A stretch of 64,000 nucleotides of DNA from Sphingobium vermicomposti (GTDB lineage Bacteria > Pseudomonadota > Alphaproteobacteria > Sphingomonadales > Sphingomonadaceae), in assembly GCF_011762025.1 (NCBI RefSeq), contig NZ_JAASQR010000004.1:372001-436000 (forward strand), written 5' to 3'. Below the pieces are notes generated by a model. That model was not told where the DNA came from, made no database searches, and was given only the letters and a program-made list of their open reading frames with translations. Position numbers and translations under genes: made by a program. Below, one piece after another: positions 44,943 to 52,930 of the stretch. Position 1 is the stretch's first letter, and each line of letters starts with the position of its first letter.

Positions 44943-44966
44943 TTTTGCGTGCACGCAATGTTGCGG
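44943..44966 (-). repeat. TTGCG/CGCAA palindromic element, copy 2
   Basis: TTTTGCGTGCACGCAAT followed by GTTGCG; TTGCGTGCACGCAA (44944-44957) is a perfect 14-base palindrome. It lies 38 bases before the oxygenase start, as copy 1 lies before the barrel gene. Confidence 0.5.
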
Positions 44967-44969
44967 GCG

Positions 44970-46655
44970 TCAGAAAGCGCGCCCTAGTCCGAAGAAGAAG
45001 CGCGCCTTGCGGCTGTGGGCGCTGTCGGGACGCTTGACCGGGACCGCGACCTCCGCGCTCGCCCGCCATTTGCCGCCCAGCCCGACGCGGATGCCGCCAC
45101 CCGCGGAGGCGAGCGACGCATTTTCTGCTGGCAGCGCGTAAAATGGGCGCGCGACGGAATGTGCGACTGCGCCGTCTGCGTAAGCGAACAGCGCGGCGTT
45201 TTTGAGCGGGGTGAGTTTGGGCGGCAGGGTCCAGCTGATTTCGGCGGCGGCGGCGGCGGCCTGCTCTGCGGTGCGGGTGCCCAGGCGGAAAGCCATTCCC
45301 GCGCCCCTGCCACCCAAGGAGAAACGCTCCGTCACGGGCAGTTTGTCGCGGCTATATTGACCCTTGAGCGAAAGTTTGACGGACAGGCGCTTGGACAGGC
45401 CGCGCACCGCCACCGCTTGCATATTCGCTTTGGTGAAGCCGGTTTCGGAAAATCCGGTGAAGGGCTTTGCGCCCAATATGTTCACGCCCCGGCTGATGAC
45501 CAGCGATGCCGCCTCTCCATCAGTGTCGCTGGCGTGCGACCAGGACGCGCCCAGCCTGATGGCGCGCGCTTTGTAATCGCCGAAGCGCACGTCGAGATAA
45601 TAGTTGCTGCTGTTCACGCCGTCGAATGACGCGGTGACGGACAGGTTGGTCTTGTTCGATCGAATGAGGGGGTGGCTGAGCGCAATGCCCGCAAGCGTCG
45701 CGTCGCCCTTGATCAGGCCGTCGCGTTGCCGTGTTTCGACATGCGCGACATTGCCGGACAGGGTGGTGCCGTTGCTGCCGATCGGGCTGCTGTGGCTGAG
45801 CGAATAGAGCTGGTAGCGTTCGGGATAGAAAGGCAGATAGCCCGCGACGCGCGTGCTGTCGCCTTCGCGCAGCAGGCCATTGGCGGTGATCGACAGTTGC
45901 GCCTGCACGCCATTTACCACGTTGCTGACGCCGCTATTGTCGATGAGCAGCCCGACCTGAAGCTGCTTGCGCTTGACGATCAGGTCGATGATCAGGTCGC
46001 CCGATTTCGCGCCCTGCCGGACCGCCGCGTCGACTGTCTGGCCCGGAATATCGCGCAGCAGCGCCAGGGTCCGCTGTAGCATCGATTTCCTGAGCGGGGC
46101 GTCCCGCATCATCCGTTGCATATGGGCGTCGATCAGGCGGGTCGGGGTGCTGGGGGACAGGCCCGCCAAGCGATAGTCGGTCACGCGCCCTTCGACGACC
46201 TGGACGATCAACTGGCCAGCGGCGGGGATCTGGGCCGGGATGGACACTGAATAATAAGCGATGTCGCTGCGCGCATAGGCCGCGCCCACCGCCGTCGCCA
46301 CAGCCTGAAGCGTGTCCCTTGTCAGCGGGCGTCCGACCAGTGGCGCGACCGCCGCGTCCAGATTGGCCACGGGCAGCGACGCGCCCATATATAGGACTTT
46401 GGTCAGGCGGATGCTGGCGGCGGGTTCTGCGGCGGGGGAAAGATTGACGGCGGGGGCCGGTTGCCGGGGTGCGGCGGGCGAGGGTTGAATGCCTGGTTCA
46501 ACGCGGTCGGCGCGGTCGCGGTCGATGGCCGGGGCGTTGGCCGCGCCTGCACCGGGATTGGCGAGTTGCGCGCGGACCGCAGGCGCGCTGGACAGCAGGC
46601 AAGCGGCGGCGACCACCGCCAACCCGTCCCACAGCCGTCCCAATCGCATATACAA
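44970..46655 (-). CDS. TpsB-type outer-membrane secretion pore (ShlB/FhaC/HecB family)
   Basis: 561 residues. Signal peptide to about residue 29, an Ala/Pro-rich linker, POTRA-like repeats (TRDTLQAVATAVGAAYARS near 113, then VVEGRVTDYRLAG near 150), then a 16-strand barrel ending in GRAF. The conserved VRGL-type motif is visible as AVRGLSKR, and the SLGGRG segment near 450 is typical. TpsB pores export one large TpsA exoprotein, but no FHA-like TpsA is in the window. Start TTG at 46655 (AGGGG six bases upstream); ATG at 46649 is the alternative. Confidence 0.88.
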   Translation of the reverse strand: MYMRLGRLWDGLAVVAAACLLSSAPAVRAQLANPGAGAANAPAIDRDRADRVEPGIQPSPAAPRQPAPAVNLSPAAEPAASIRLTKVLYMGASLPVANLDAAVAPLVGRPLTRDTLQAVATAVGAAYARSDIAYYSVSIPAQIPAAGQLIVQVVEGRVTDYRLAGLSPSTPTRLIDAHMQRMMRDAPLRKSMLQRTLALLRDIPGQTVDAAVRQGAKSGDLIIDLIVKRKQLQVGLLIDNSGVSNVVNGVQAQLSITANGLLREGDSTRVAGYLPFYPERYQLYSLSHSSPIGSNGTTLSGNVAHVETRQRDGLIKGDATLAGIALSHPLIRSNKTNLSVTASFDGVNSSNYYLDVRFGDYKARAIRLGASWSHASDTDGEAASLVISRGVNILGAKPFTGFSETGFTKANMQAVAVRGLSKRLSVKLSLKGQYSRDKLPVTERFSLGGRGAGMAFRLGTRTAEQAAAAAAEISWTLPPKLTPLKNAALFAYADGAVAHSVARPFYALPAENASLASAGGGIRVGLGGKWRASAEVAVPVKRPDSAHSRKARFFFGLGRAF

Positions 46656-46875
46656 GCGCCACCCCTGGAAACCCGTCTCTAGAAGCGGCAGGGGTAGAGC
46701 AATTCCCCTTCAATTCATCTCAAACTACAACCGCAACGGTGGGGTTGGGGCCGTAACGAGCGGCATTTCGCGAAATCTTCGCCAAAATGGTGCGATTGAT
46801 GCGCCGATGGTCACGTGGGTCCCGCCTTGCTCGTTAACATGGGTGACTCTGGCCTCCGTCTGACGATGGCTAAGG
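46656..46875. other. Divergent intergenic region
   Basis: About 220 bases between the TpsB gene and the hemerythrin promoter. Contains the palindrome TTTCGCGAAA near 46766. No gene seen. Confidence 0.35.
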
Positions 46876-46900
46876 GGAACGCGGGTCCCCAGCGCTCGTT
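46876..46900 (+). promoter_or_regulatory. EcfG-type stress promoter for hemerythrin gene
   Basis: GGAAC (46876-46880), 16 bases, CGTT (46897-46900), an exact match to the EcfG consensus, 31 bases before the hemerythrin ATG. Confidence 0.65.
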
Positions 46901-46931
46901 TCTGGAGCGATCATCTGCATTGGAGGACATC

Positions 46932-47507
46932 ATGGGCGCACAGACCAGTTTTCATCGGATCACACATGGCGGCAGCCGCGACGCGCTGATCGGCGCGGGC
47001 ATCGGCGCGGGGCTGGCCCTGCTGGGCGCGGCAGGGCGGAAATTCGCGGTGCAGGCACCCACCGCCCTGGCGGGCGACTGGGACAAGGCGCTCGCGATGG
47101 AGCATCGGATGGCGCTCGCCCTGTTCGACAAGCTGCAGGAAACCGGCCCGGAAGCCAATGGTCGCCGCGCCATGCTGTTGACCCAGCTAAAACATGCGCT
47201 CGGCAAGCACGCGATGGAGGAAGAAAATGCCGTTTACGCGGCGATGCGGCTGGCGGGCATGCAGGAAGAGGCCGACGACCTGACGGGCGAGCATGGCTAT
47301 GTGAAGCAATATCTGTACGAATTGAGCGACCTGACCAAGGACCATGCCGGTTTTCAGGCGAAACTCGCCAATTTCAGGTCCGACATAGAAGCGCACATCA
47401 GGCGTGAGGAGGATGAGCTGTTCCCGCGCCTGAAACATGCGCTCGACCAGGCGGAGAATAGTGGCCTGACGCGCCGCATGAACAAGGAGGGGCTGAAACT
47501 GGCCTGA
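46932..47507 (+). CDS. Hemerythrin-like domain protein
   Basis: 191 residues from the ATG at 46932, with GGAGG five bases upstream. The N-terminus has a Gly/Ala-rich hydrophobic stretch (ALIGAGIGAGLALLGAAG), possibly a membrane anchor. The HHE-type iron-binding helices follow with MEHRMALALFDKL, KHAMEEENAVYAAM, GEHGYVKQY and EAHIRREEDELFP. Such proteins bind O2 or sense oxidative stress. The EcfG promoter in front fits a general stress role. Confidence 0.85.
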   Translation: MGAQTSFHRITHGGSRDALIGAGIGAGLALLGAAGRKFAVQAPTALAGDWDKALAMEHRMALALFDKLQETGPEANGRRAMLLTQLKHALGKHAMEEENAVYAAMRLAGMQEEADDLTGEHGYVKQYLYELSDLTKDHAGFQAKLANFRSDIEAHIRREEDELFPRLKHALDQAENSGLTRRMNKEGLKLA

Positions 47508-47531
47508 TTTACCCGCTGGTTTCAGATTGTT

Positions 47532-48170
47532 TCAGGCGGCCACGCCTTGCGCCCGCATGGCCGCCGCCTGACGCAAAGCCCCCAGATCGGGAATCCGCAG
47601 CCATTTCGCCTGCAGCTCCACCAGGCCGCGTGTCCGCATCAGTTGAAGCGTGCGATTGACGTGGACGGGGGTCAGACCGGTCATGTCGGCAATCTCCATC
47701 TGTGTCAGCGGCATCGCGCATTGCTGACCATAGGTGAGGCCCGACCGGCGCAGCCGTTCGAACAATTCCAGCAAAAGATGCGCGACCCGTTCCAACGCCG
47801 TCTTGCGACCCAGCGTGACCAGCCAGTTGGTCTGGCGCTCTATCATGTCGTTCAGGCTGAGCCAGAAAGCCGACTGCGTGCCACCAGCCGATGTCGTGGG
47901 CGGCCTGCACGGCAAGCAGCTTGCGCGCACATTTGTCAGCGCAACGATGGGTTGGGACGGCTTTCTGCCCAGCGCCCATTGGGGATCGCAATAATCCCCC
48001 GGCAAATAAAGCGCAGTAATCTGTCGCCGTCCGTCGGATAATTGCCGATAACGGCAAGCCCAGCCTTCATCGATCTGAAAAATAACAGCAGGCTCTTCAT
48101 CTTCACGCATCAGAAATTGGTGCGGTCGGAAATGAACATGCGGTTCGCTGGATTCAACTTGGCTCAACAT
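47532..48170 (-). CDS. Crp/Fnr family transcriptional regulator
   Basis: 212 residues: cyclic-nucleotide-binding-like domain (HFRPHQFLMREDEEPAVIF near 12, then LYLPGDYCDPQWALG near 53) and a C-terminal winged helix with PLTQMEIADMTGLTPVHVNR near 155, the recognition-helix region. No N-terminal Cys set, so it is not an Fe-S FNR. The ATG at 48170 has AGGGA upstream; a GTG at 48233 is the longer alternative. Sphingomonad genomes carry many such regulators for stress and oxygen response; ligand unknown. Confidence 0.88.
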   Translation of the reverse strand: MLSQVESSEPHVHFRPHQFLMREDEEPAVIFQIDEGWACRYRQLSDGRRQITALYLPGDYCDPQWALGRKPSQPIVALTNVRASCLPCRPPTTSAGGTQSAFWLSLNDMIERQTNWLVTLGRKTALERVAHLLLELFERLRRSGLTYGQQCAMPLTQMEIADMTGLTPVHVNRTLQLMRTRGLVELQAKWLRIPDLGALRQAAAMRAQGVAA

Positions 48171-48486
48171 GGACAATTCCCTGTTCAAGCCCCCGCTTCG
48201 CTTCTGGACCAATCTGTGTGTGCTATCCTTCACCTATGTTGGTGAGCGAAGGCCAGTGCGATAAAATGCCACATATAAGCGACAAAAATTCCGACCGTTC
48301 AGCACCCGTCTATCCGACGCGGCATCTGCGCTGATGCATGTTAGCGCTTCGGGCCGCCGGGCGTGGAACCCAGCGCCGCGATGTGCGCTGAGAGAGTAGC
48401 AAATCGGTGCAGCATGTCCCGTCGCGGGCCGTGGCCACATGATGGTGGATATAAACGCACCCTATCATGCATGAGGAATCCACGCC
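48171..48486. other. Divergent intergenic region
   Basis: About 315 bases between the Crp/Fnr and DUF3606 genes. GGAAC (48365-48369)-N16-CGCT is one base off the EcfG consensus and points to the DUF3606 gene. AT-rich patch near 48260-48290. No gene supported. Confidence 0.35.
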
Positions 48487-48690
48487 ATGGCGAGTATAGC
48501 CCAACCTACCCTAGACACCAGGGGGCCGCCCGTTCCCCGCGACCTGAAACATGTCGGGGTGCAGACGGACCTTGAGGTCCAATATTGGTCGCAGCGCCTG
48601 CAGGTTTCACGTCGCAGGTTGGAAGAAGCGGTGGAACATGTCGGTCACAGCTTGAATGCCGTCACCGACTATCTGGACCGCAATAGCTGA
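48487..48690 (+). CDS. DUF3606 family protein
   Basis: 67 residues; EVQYWSQRLQVSRRRLEEAV followed by EHVGHSLNAVTDYL is the DUF3606 pattern. GAGGAA lies before the ATG. Function unknown; short, helical, common in sphingomonads and rhizobia, often stress-associated. A near-consensus EcfG site lies upstream. Confidence 0.75.
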   Translation: MASIAQPTLDTRGPPVPRDLKHVGVQTDLEVQYWSQRLQVSRRRLEEAVEHVGHSLNAVTDYLDRNS

Positions 48691-48712
48691 GGCGGAGCAA
48701 AGTTACCGCTCG

Positions 48713-49372
48713 TCACCCCAGACCATCTTCGTGCCAGCCCTGTTCGCCTATCAGCGGAACGAACATGACCGGGCCTAGCGGCTGCACATCATAACGGTAT
48801 TCGCTCAACCGGCTGATCTTGTGCAGTCGTTGATGGCCCGGATCGCCGACCGGCATGACCAGATGTCCGCCGATGGCCAGCTGTTCCTTGAGTGCTGGAG
48901 GAACATCAGGTCCAGCAGCAGCCACCAATATCGCGTCAAATGGCGCTTCATCGGGCAGGCCCAGCGTGCCGTCGCCCACTGTGATGACGACATTGTCATA
49001 GTGCAGCGCGGCCATGCGTTTTTGGGCAAGCTCTGCCAGAAGCTCGTGTCGCTCGATCGCGAATATCCGATCGGCAATCTGCCCGATCACGGCGGCGGCA
49101 TAACCCGACCCTGCACCGACCTCCAGCACCCGGTCGCCCGGCGCGACTTCAGCCGCTTCGATCATGGCGGCGACGATATAGGGCTGAGAAATTGTTTGCT
49201 GCTCTTCTATGGGCAGCGCGGCGTCCTCATAGGCGAGTTCTTCCATTCCTTCGCGCACGAAATATTCGCGAGGGACGATGCGCATCGCCTTCAGCACCCG
49301 TGCGTCGAGAATGCCGCGTCCCGCGATCTGGACATCGACCATATGCATGCGGCAATTTTCATAATCGCTCAT
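48713..49372 (-). CDS. pcm: Protein-L-isoaspartate O-methyltransferase
   Basis: Repairs isoaspartate damage in aged proteins using SAM. 219 residues from the ATG at 49372. Two further in-frame ATGs up to 49381 are possible because AGGATGAGG precedes them. The SAM motif RVLEVGAGSGYAAAVIG is near residue 80, and ISQPYIVAAMIEAAE near 62 is the substrate loop. QPLGPVMFVPLIGEQGW near the end is a typical C-terminal segment. Lies among stress genes. Confidence 0.93.
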   Translation of the reverse strand: MSDYENCRMHMVDVQIAGRGILDARVLKAMRIVPREYFVREGMEELAYEDAALPIEEQQTISQPYIVAAMIEAAEVAPGDRVLEVGAGSGYAAAVIGQIADRIFAIERHELLAELAQKRMAALHYDNVVITVGDGTLGLPDEAPFDAILVAAAGPDVPPALKEQLAIGGHLVMPVGDPGHQRLHKISRLSEYRYDVQPLGPVMFVPLIGEQGWHEDGLG

Positions 49373-49428
49373 CATCCTCATCCTGTTGCGCGCAGCCCGG
49401 TGCCCGGATCACGGGGAGGCCGCCGACG

Positions 49429-49680
49429 CTACCGGCCCGGCGGGTCGTGCGGCGCTGGCATGGTGACCGGCCTTAGTCCCTCGCGATCCTCCGCCGCGAC
49501 CGGCCCGGTTGGGTCAGGGCGATAATGTTCATCGGCCCGGCGTGAGCCGTCGGGATGACGATTGCCCATCAGGTCGGTGGGCCTGTGACCCGGCGACGAT
49601 GGCGCATTTGCCTGCCCTTTGTTCAGCAGCTTTTTGACCAGGAATCCGGCTCCGGCGAGCAGGGCGAGTTTACGTATCAT
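49429..49680 (-). CDS. Small hypothetical membrane-anchored protein
   Basis: 83 residues: one N-terminal hydrophobic segment (MIRKLALLAGAGFLVKKLL), then a polar Pro/Arg/Asp-rich tail. AAGGAAG precedes the ATG. It follows the next gene on the same strand by 26 bases and so probably shares its EcfG promoter. No family recognised. Confidence 0.6.
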   Translation of the reverse strand: MIRKLALLAGAGFLVKKLLNKGQANAPSSPGHRPTDLMGNRHPDGSRRADEHYRPDPTGPVAAEDREGLRPVTMPAPHDPPGR

Positions 49681-49706
49681 GATGGTCTTCCTTCTGGCGC
49701 TACTGG

Positions 49707-50189
49707 TTAATGGCGGGTCACTTCGGGCGCGTGAATGAAAGGCATGTCGTCCGGCTCGATCGTCGTGGCATTTCCCGTGGAAAAGAAGTGCTGATCCGCC
49801 ATGGCATCATCGCGCCACGGATAGGCACGACCGGTTTGCCGATCGAGCGAACGGGCGACCAGCGCGTCGATCACCGCGACCCCGGCAGCCAAGGCGATGG
49901 CACCCCATATCGCCCCGCGACGAGGCGCGCGGCCTGCGGCCAGTCCCAGAGCGGCAAGGTCCAGCGCGTCGCCCGCCACGCGGCCCCACATCAGCGTCGA
50001 ATGAGCGGGCGCGGCCATGAGGCCCGCGCCGGTGATCATCTCACGCGCGCCGAACGCGCGGAGGGTGGCCCGGCCCGTTCGATGGTCGTTTCCCAATGTG
50101 CGGGCGATACGGCGAGTTGCTGCGATTTCCGCAACACCCAGCGCCAGCGAGAAAATGCCAAGGCCAAGGCTGATGCGCCGGGGGTCCAT
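49707..50189 (-). CDS. Hypothetical multi-pass membrane protein
   Basis: 160 residues from the ATG at 50189, with AAGGAGG upstream. Membrane segments near residues 8-22, 55-75 and 103-125; a conserved-looking GAREMITGAGLM lies between them. Proteins of this shape often precede SRPBCC domains in other alphaproteobacteria; that domain is absent here and the C-terminus is polar. Preceded by an EcfG promoter. Confidence 0.7.
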   Translation of the reverse strand: MDPRRISLGLGIFSLALGVAEIAATRRIARTLGNDHRTGRATLRAFGAREMITGAGLMAAPAHSTLMWGRVAGDALDLAALGLAAGRAPRRGAIWGAIALAAGVAVIDALVARSLDRQTGRAYPWRDDAMADQHFFSTGNATTIEPDDMPFIHAPEVTRH

Positions 50190-50222
50190 GAAAGCCTCCT
50201 TATGCTGCTTCTGCCCTGAGCC

Positions 50223-50247
50223 AACGGTCGCGACGGCTGCACGTTCC
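50223..50247 (-). promoter_or_regulatory. EcfG-type stress promoter
   Basis: Reading leftward GGAAC (50247-50243), 16 bases, CGTT (50226-50223). It ends 33 bases before the membrane-protein ATG at 50189; an exact consensus match. Confidence 0.65.
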
Positions 50248-50340
50248 CACTGGCTTTCTGCTATTATGCCGCGCAAGGCAGATTGAAGGAAAAGCGCGTC
50301 GGGAAGGTGAAGCATTCAACCCGGCCAGCTTCCTGCGCCG

Positions 50341-51000
50341 GTGGGATCACTCGACGTGCCGACCGTCATGCAGCTTTCGCCCGACCCGCGAGTTGTGCGC
50401 AGGATGCTGGAAGATGTTGCAGGGTGGGTCGCGCCGATAGCGACAATGATCGCCGCGATGATGACCGCCGCCAATCTGGGCGCGCGGATCACCGGATGGG
50501 GCTTTGTAGTCTTTACCGTCGGTTCGATCGCCTGGTCGGCGGTCGGATTTGCGACCGGCCAGACCAATTTGCTGGCGACCAACCTCTTCCTCATGCTGGT
50601 GAACGCCGTGGGGATCTGGCGCTGGCTGGGGCGGCAGCGGGCCTATGAGGATGGCGGCAAGGCGGCGCAGGAAGCGAGCCGCCGTTCTGCCGCGTCCACG
50701 CTCTTCACCGCCACGGGGGTGGCGGGCATGCCGATCCACAGCCGGTCGGGCGATCCGGTTGGACATGCGGTGGAAGCGCTGGTCGAATGCGAAACGGGCC
50801 GGGTCAGCTATGTGGTGGTCTCTTCGGGCGGCATTGGCGGGCTGCAGGAAAAGCTGCGGGCGGTTGCCCGCGACGACATCCGGTTCGGGTGCGACATGCT
50901 GACGCTCACGCTGGGAAATGATGCGTTCGAACGGCTGCCCGCGCTGGACGATGATGCCTGGCCGGCCAAGGCCCCGTCGATGGCGACGGAAAGCGTCTGA
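50341..51000 (+). CDS. PRC-barrel-like membrane protein
   Basis: 219 residues. Two or three membrane segments between residues about 30 and 100 (VAPIATMIAAMMTAANLGA, VVFTVGSIAWSAVGFATGQ) are followed by a PRC-barrel-type C-terminal half (GMPIHSRSGDPVGHAVEALV near 128). PRC barrels mediate RNA or protein contacts; the role here is unknown. GTG at 50341 opens the frame; GTG at 50356 or ATG at 50368 are possible, none with a strong ribosome site. Divergent from the 49707-50189 gene. Confidence 0.7.
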   Translation: MGSLDVPTVMQLSPDPRVVRRMLEDVAGWVAPIATMIAAMMTAANLGARITGWGFVVFTVGSIAWSAVGFATGQTNLLATNLFLMLVNAVGIWRWLGRQRAYEDGGKAAQEASRRSAASTLFTATGVAGMPIHSRSGDPVGHAVEALVECETGRVSYVVVSSGGIGGLQEKLRAVARDDIRFGCDMLTLTLGNDAFERLPALDDDAWPAKAPSMATESV

Positions 51001-51015
51001 TAGGGTGACGGCGTT

Positions 51016-51429
51016 CTAAAAACGCCTCAGGACATGTTCGACACTCTTGTGGGCAGTGGCCGCCTTACCGTCGGCGTCTGCCACTTCCTTTTCCAGGGCG
51101 GCGCGGATCGCTTCCACTTCGTTGGCGGAGCGATGCTCAATCCCGATGAACTGCTCCCACGCTGGGCCGATGGCGCGGATCACTTCATCCAGCTTGGCCT
51201 GCATCGCCGCTGCGTCGCGATTCTGGCTGTTCTGGATCAGGAACACCATCAGGAAAGTGACGATGGTCGTGCCGGTGTTGATGATCAGTTGCCAGGTGTC
51301 CGAATAGCCGAAGACCGGCCCGGTAACGCCCCACATGATAATCGTGCCAAGCGCCAGTATGAAGGTCATGGGCTGACCCGCTGCTGACGCGATGCGTGTG
51401 GCGATAAGCGTAAAAATGCGATCCATCAT
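51016..51429 (-). CDS. Low-affinity iron permease family protein
   Basis: 137 residues from the ATG at 51429, with AAGGA seven bases upstream. Two membrane segments (FILALGTIIMWGVTGPVFG, TWQLIINTGTTIVTFLMVFL) are followed by the QNSQNRDAAAMQAKLDEVIR helix typical of the bacterial Fet4-like family. Iron transport is not established for the bacterial members. Tail-to-tail with the PRC-barrel gene. Confidence 0.85.
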   Translation of the reverse strand: MMDRIFTLIATRIASAAGQPMTFILALGTIIMWGVTGPVFGYSDTWQLIINTGTTIVTFLMVFLIQNSQNRDAAAMQAKLDEVIRAIGPAWEQFIGIEHRSANEVEAIRAALEKEVADADGKAATAHKSVEHVLRRF

Positions 51430-51531
51430 GGCGTCATCCTTCAATCGGTCGTGCATATGCAAACCGGCAATGGTTGGAAACATTTTTTGAGGAAGCGCCA
51501 GTGAGCGCATGGTCACGAAATCGCCCAATTG

Positions 51532-51557
51532 GGAACCACAGCCCGATAACAGCCGTT
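51532..51557 (+). promoter_or_regulatory. EcfG-type stress promoter
   Basis: GGAAC (51532-51536), 17 bases, CGTT (51554-51557), 26 bases before the small membrane-protein ATG at 51584. Confidence 0.6.
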
Positions 51558-51583
51558 TGCACCATCTCAAGAGGAGGATTGTG

Positions 51584-51874
51584 ATGGCTGAAGTGCATCG
51601 AGACCCTTATGATGGCGACCGCGTGGTCGTTCACAAGAGCCGGACGGGCCGCACCCTTGCGATCGCGTTGATCGTGATTTTGGCGATCGTGGGCATCTTG
51701 TTCGCAACCGGCTTCTGGAAAGCCGACGTCAGCGGCGGCGATGTGCCAGAAGTCAGCGTCGAGGGCGGCGCCCTGCCCAATGTCGATGTCGATTCCAAGG
51801 AAGTCGTGGTCGGCACCAAGGAGGAAACCGTCGATGTCCCGACCGTTGGGGTCAAGGATAATGGCGAGGAATAA
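51584..51874 (+). CDS. Small single-pass membrane protein
   Basis: 96 residues from the ATG at 51584, with GAGGAGG upstream. One membrane helix (LAIALIVILAIVGILFATG, residues about 25-43), then an acidic Val/Asp-rich tail with repeated VDV and VPxV words. Basic residues before the helix suggest the N-terminus is inside and the tail periplasmic. No family recognised; EcfG promoter and strong terminator frame it as a single-gene stress unit. Confidence 0.75.
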   Translation: MAEVHRDPYDGDRVVVHKSRTGRTLAIALIVILAIVGILFATGFWKADVSGGDVPEVSVEGGALPNVDVDSKEVVVGTKEETVDVPTVGVKDNGEE

Positions 51875-51912
51875 GGTCGGCCCAGCTGATCTTATGATTT
51901 GAAATTGAATTG

Positions 51913-51950
51913 AAAGTGGGTCCCCGGTGATTTGGGGGCCCACTTTTTTT
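51913..51950 (+). terminator. Strong intrinsic terminator
   Basis: AAAGTGGGTCCCC (51913-51925) pairs over 13 bp (one G-T) with GGGGGCCCACTTT (51934-51946), followed by a T-run to 51950. It ends the small membrane-protein transcript. Confidence 0.93.
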
Positions 51951-52096
51951 GGCGGGGGGCCAGATCGGCGTACCCCAATGAGCGCATGGTGCATTTTCCC
52001 CTTGCCCCTGCGGCTGTCCCATGCACAAAGCTTGCCAATTGCCACGGGGGCGTTCCTATTTTATTGCGCTTCCCCATGCGGTCGCAAGGATGAGTG

Positions 52097-52882
52097 ATGG
52101 ACGACGTGACGATCCAGGACAGAACAGCCCCGGCATCGCGCCTTTCACCCCAGGAAGTGGGGGAAGGCCTGTCCGTTATTTCCATCGCCAAAAGCTATGA
52201 CAAGCGGGTGGTGCTGGCCGACGTGTCGCTGACCGTGGGCAAGGGCGAAGTGGTGGGCCTGTTAGGCCCAAACGGCGCGGGCAAGACGACCTGCTTTTAT
52301 TCGGTGATGGGGCTGGTGCGTCCCGACCATGGTCGCATCATTCTGGACGGGCAGGATGTGACCGGCCTGCCCATGTATCGCCGGGCGATATTGGGGCTGG
52401 GCTATCTGCCGCAGGAAACGTCGATCTTTCGGGGCCTGACGGTCGCGCAGAATATCAGCGCCGTGCTGGAATTGGCGGAACCGGACAAGGCGGCGCGCGA
52501 TGCGCGGCTGGCGCAGTTGCTCGACGAGTTTGGGCTGACGCGGCTGCGCGATTCGTCGGCCATGGCGCTGTCGGGTGGCGAGCGGCGGCGGTGCGAGATT
52601 GCGCGCGCGCTGGCGGCGGACCCGTCGATCGTGCTGCTGGACGAACCATTTGCGGGCATCGACCCGCTGTCCATCGCCGACATTCGCGACCTGGTGAAGC
52701 AGCTCAAGACGCGCGGCATCGGTGTGCTGATCACCGACCATAATGTGCGGGAAACGCTGGAAATCGTGGACCGCGCCTGCATCATCTATGGGGGACAGGT
52801 GCTGTTCACGGGCAGCCCGACCGAACTGGTCGCCAATGCCGAAGTGCGCAGGCTCTATCTGGGCGAGAATTTCTCGCTCTGA
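52097..52882 (+). CDS. lptB: LPS export ABC transporter ATP-binding protein LptB
   Basis: Cytoplasmic ATPase (261 residues) of the LptBFGC complex that extracts lipopolysaccharide from the inner membrane. Walker A GPNGAGKTT near residue 57, signature LSGGERRRCEIARAL near 158, Walker B ILDEP-type VLLDEPFAGIDP near 178, and the H-loop TDHNVRET. The ATG at 52097 has AAGGA upstream; a GTG at 52094 is next to it. Placed before rpoN, the usual alphaproteobacterial order. Confidence 0.95.
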   Translation: MDDVTIQDRTAPASRLSPQEVGEGLSVISIAKSYDKRVVLADVSLTVGKGEVVGLLGPNGAGKTTCFYSVMGLVRPDHGRIILDGQDVTGLPMYRRAILGLGYLPQETSIFRGLTVAQNISAVLELAEPDKAARDARLAQLLDEFGLTRLRDSSAMALSGGERRRCEIARALAADPSIVLLDEPFAGIDPLSIADIRDLVKQLKTRGIGVLITDHNVRETLEIVDRACIIYGGQVLFTGSPTELVANAEVRRLYLGENFSL

Positions 52883-52930
52883 CATGGCGGGCCGATGCTT
52901 CCTTCCTGCTGACGGTGAAGGACGCGGCTG

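Noticed and set aside
48363-48575. 70-residue frame before and across the DUF3606 gene
   Set aside because: Lies in another frame, no ribosome site; the DUF3606 frame has both site and family pattern.
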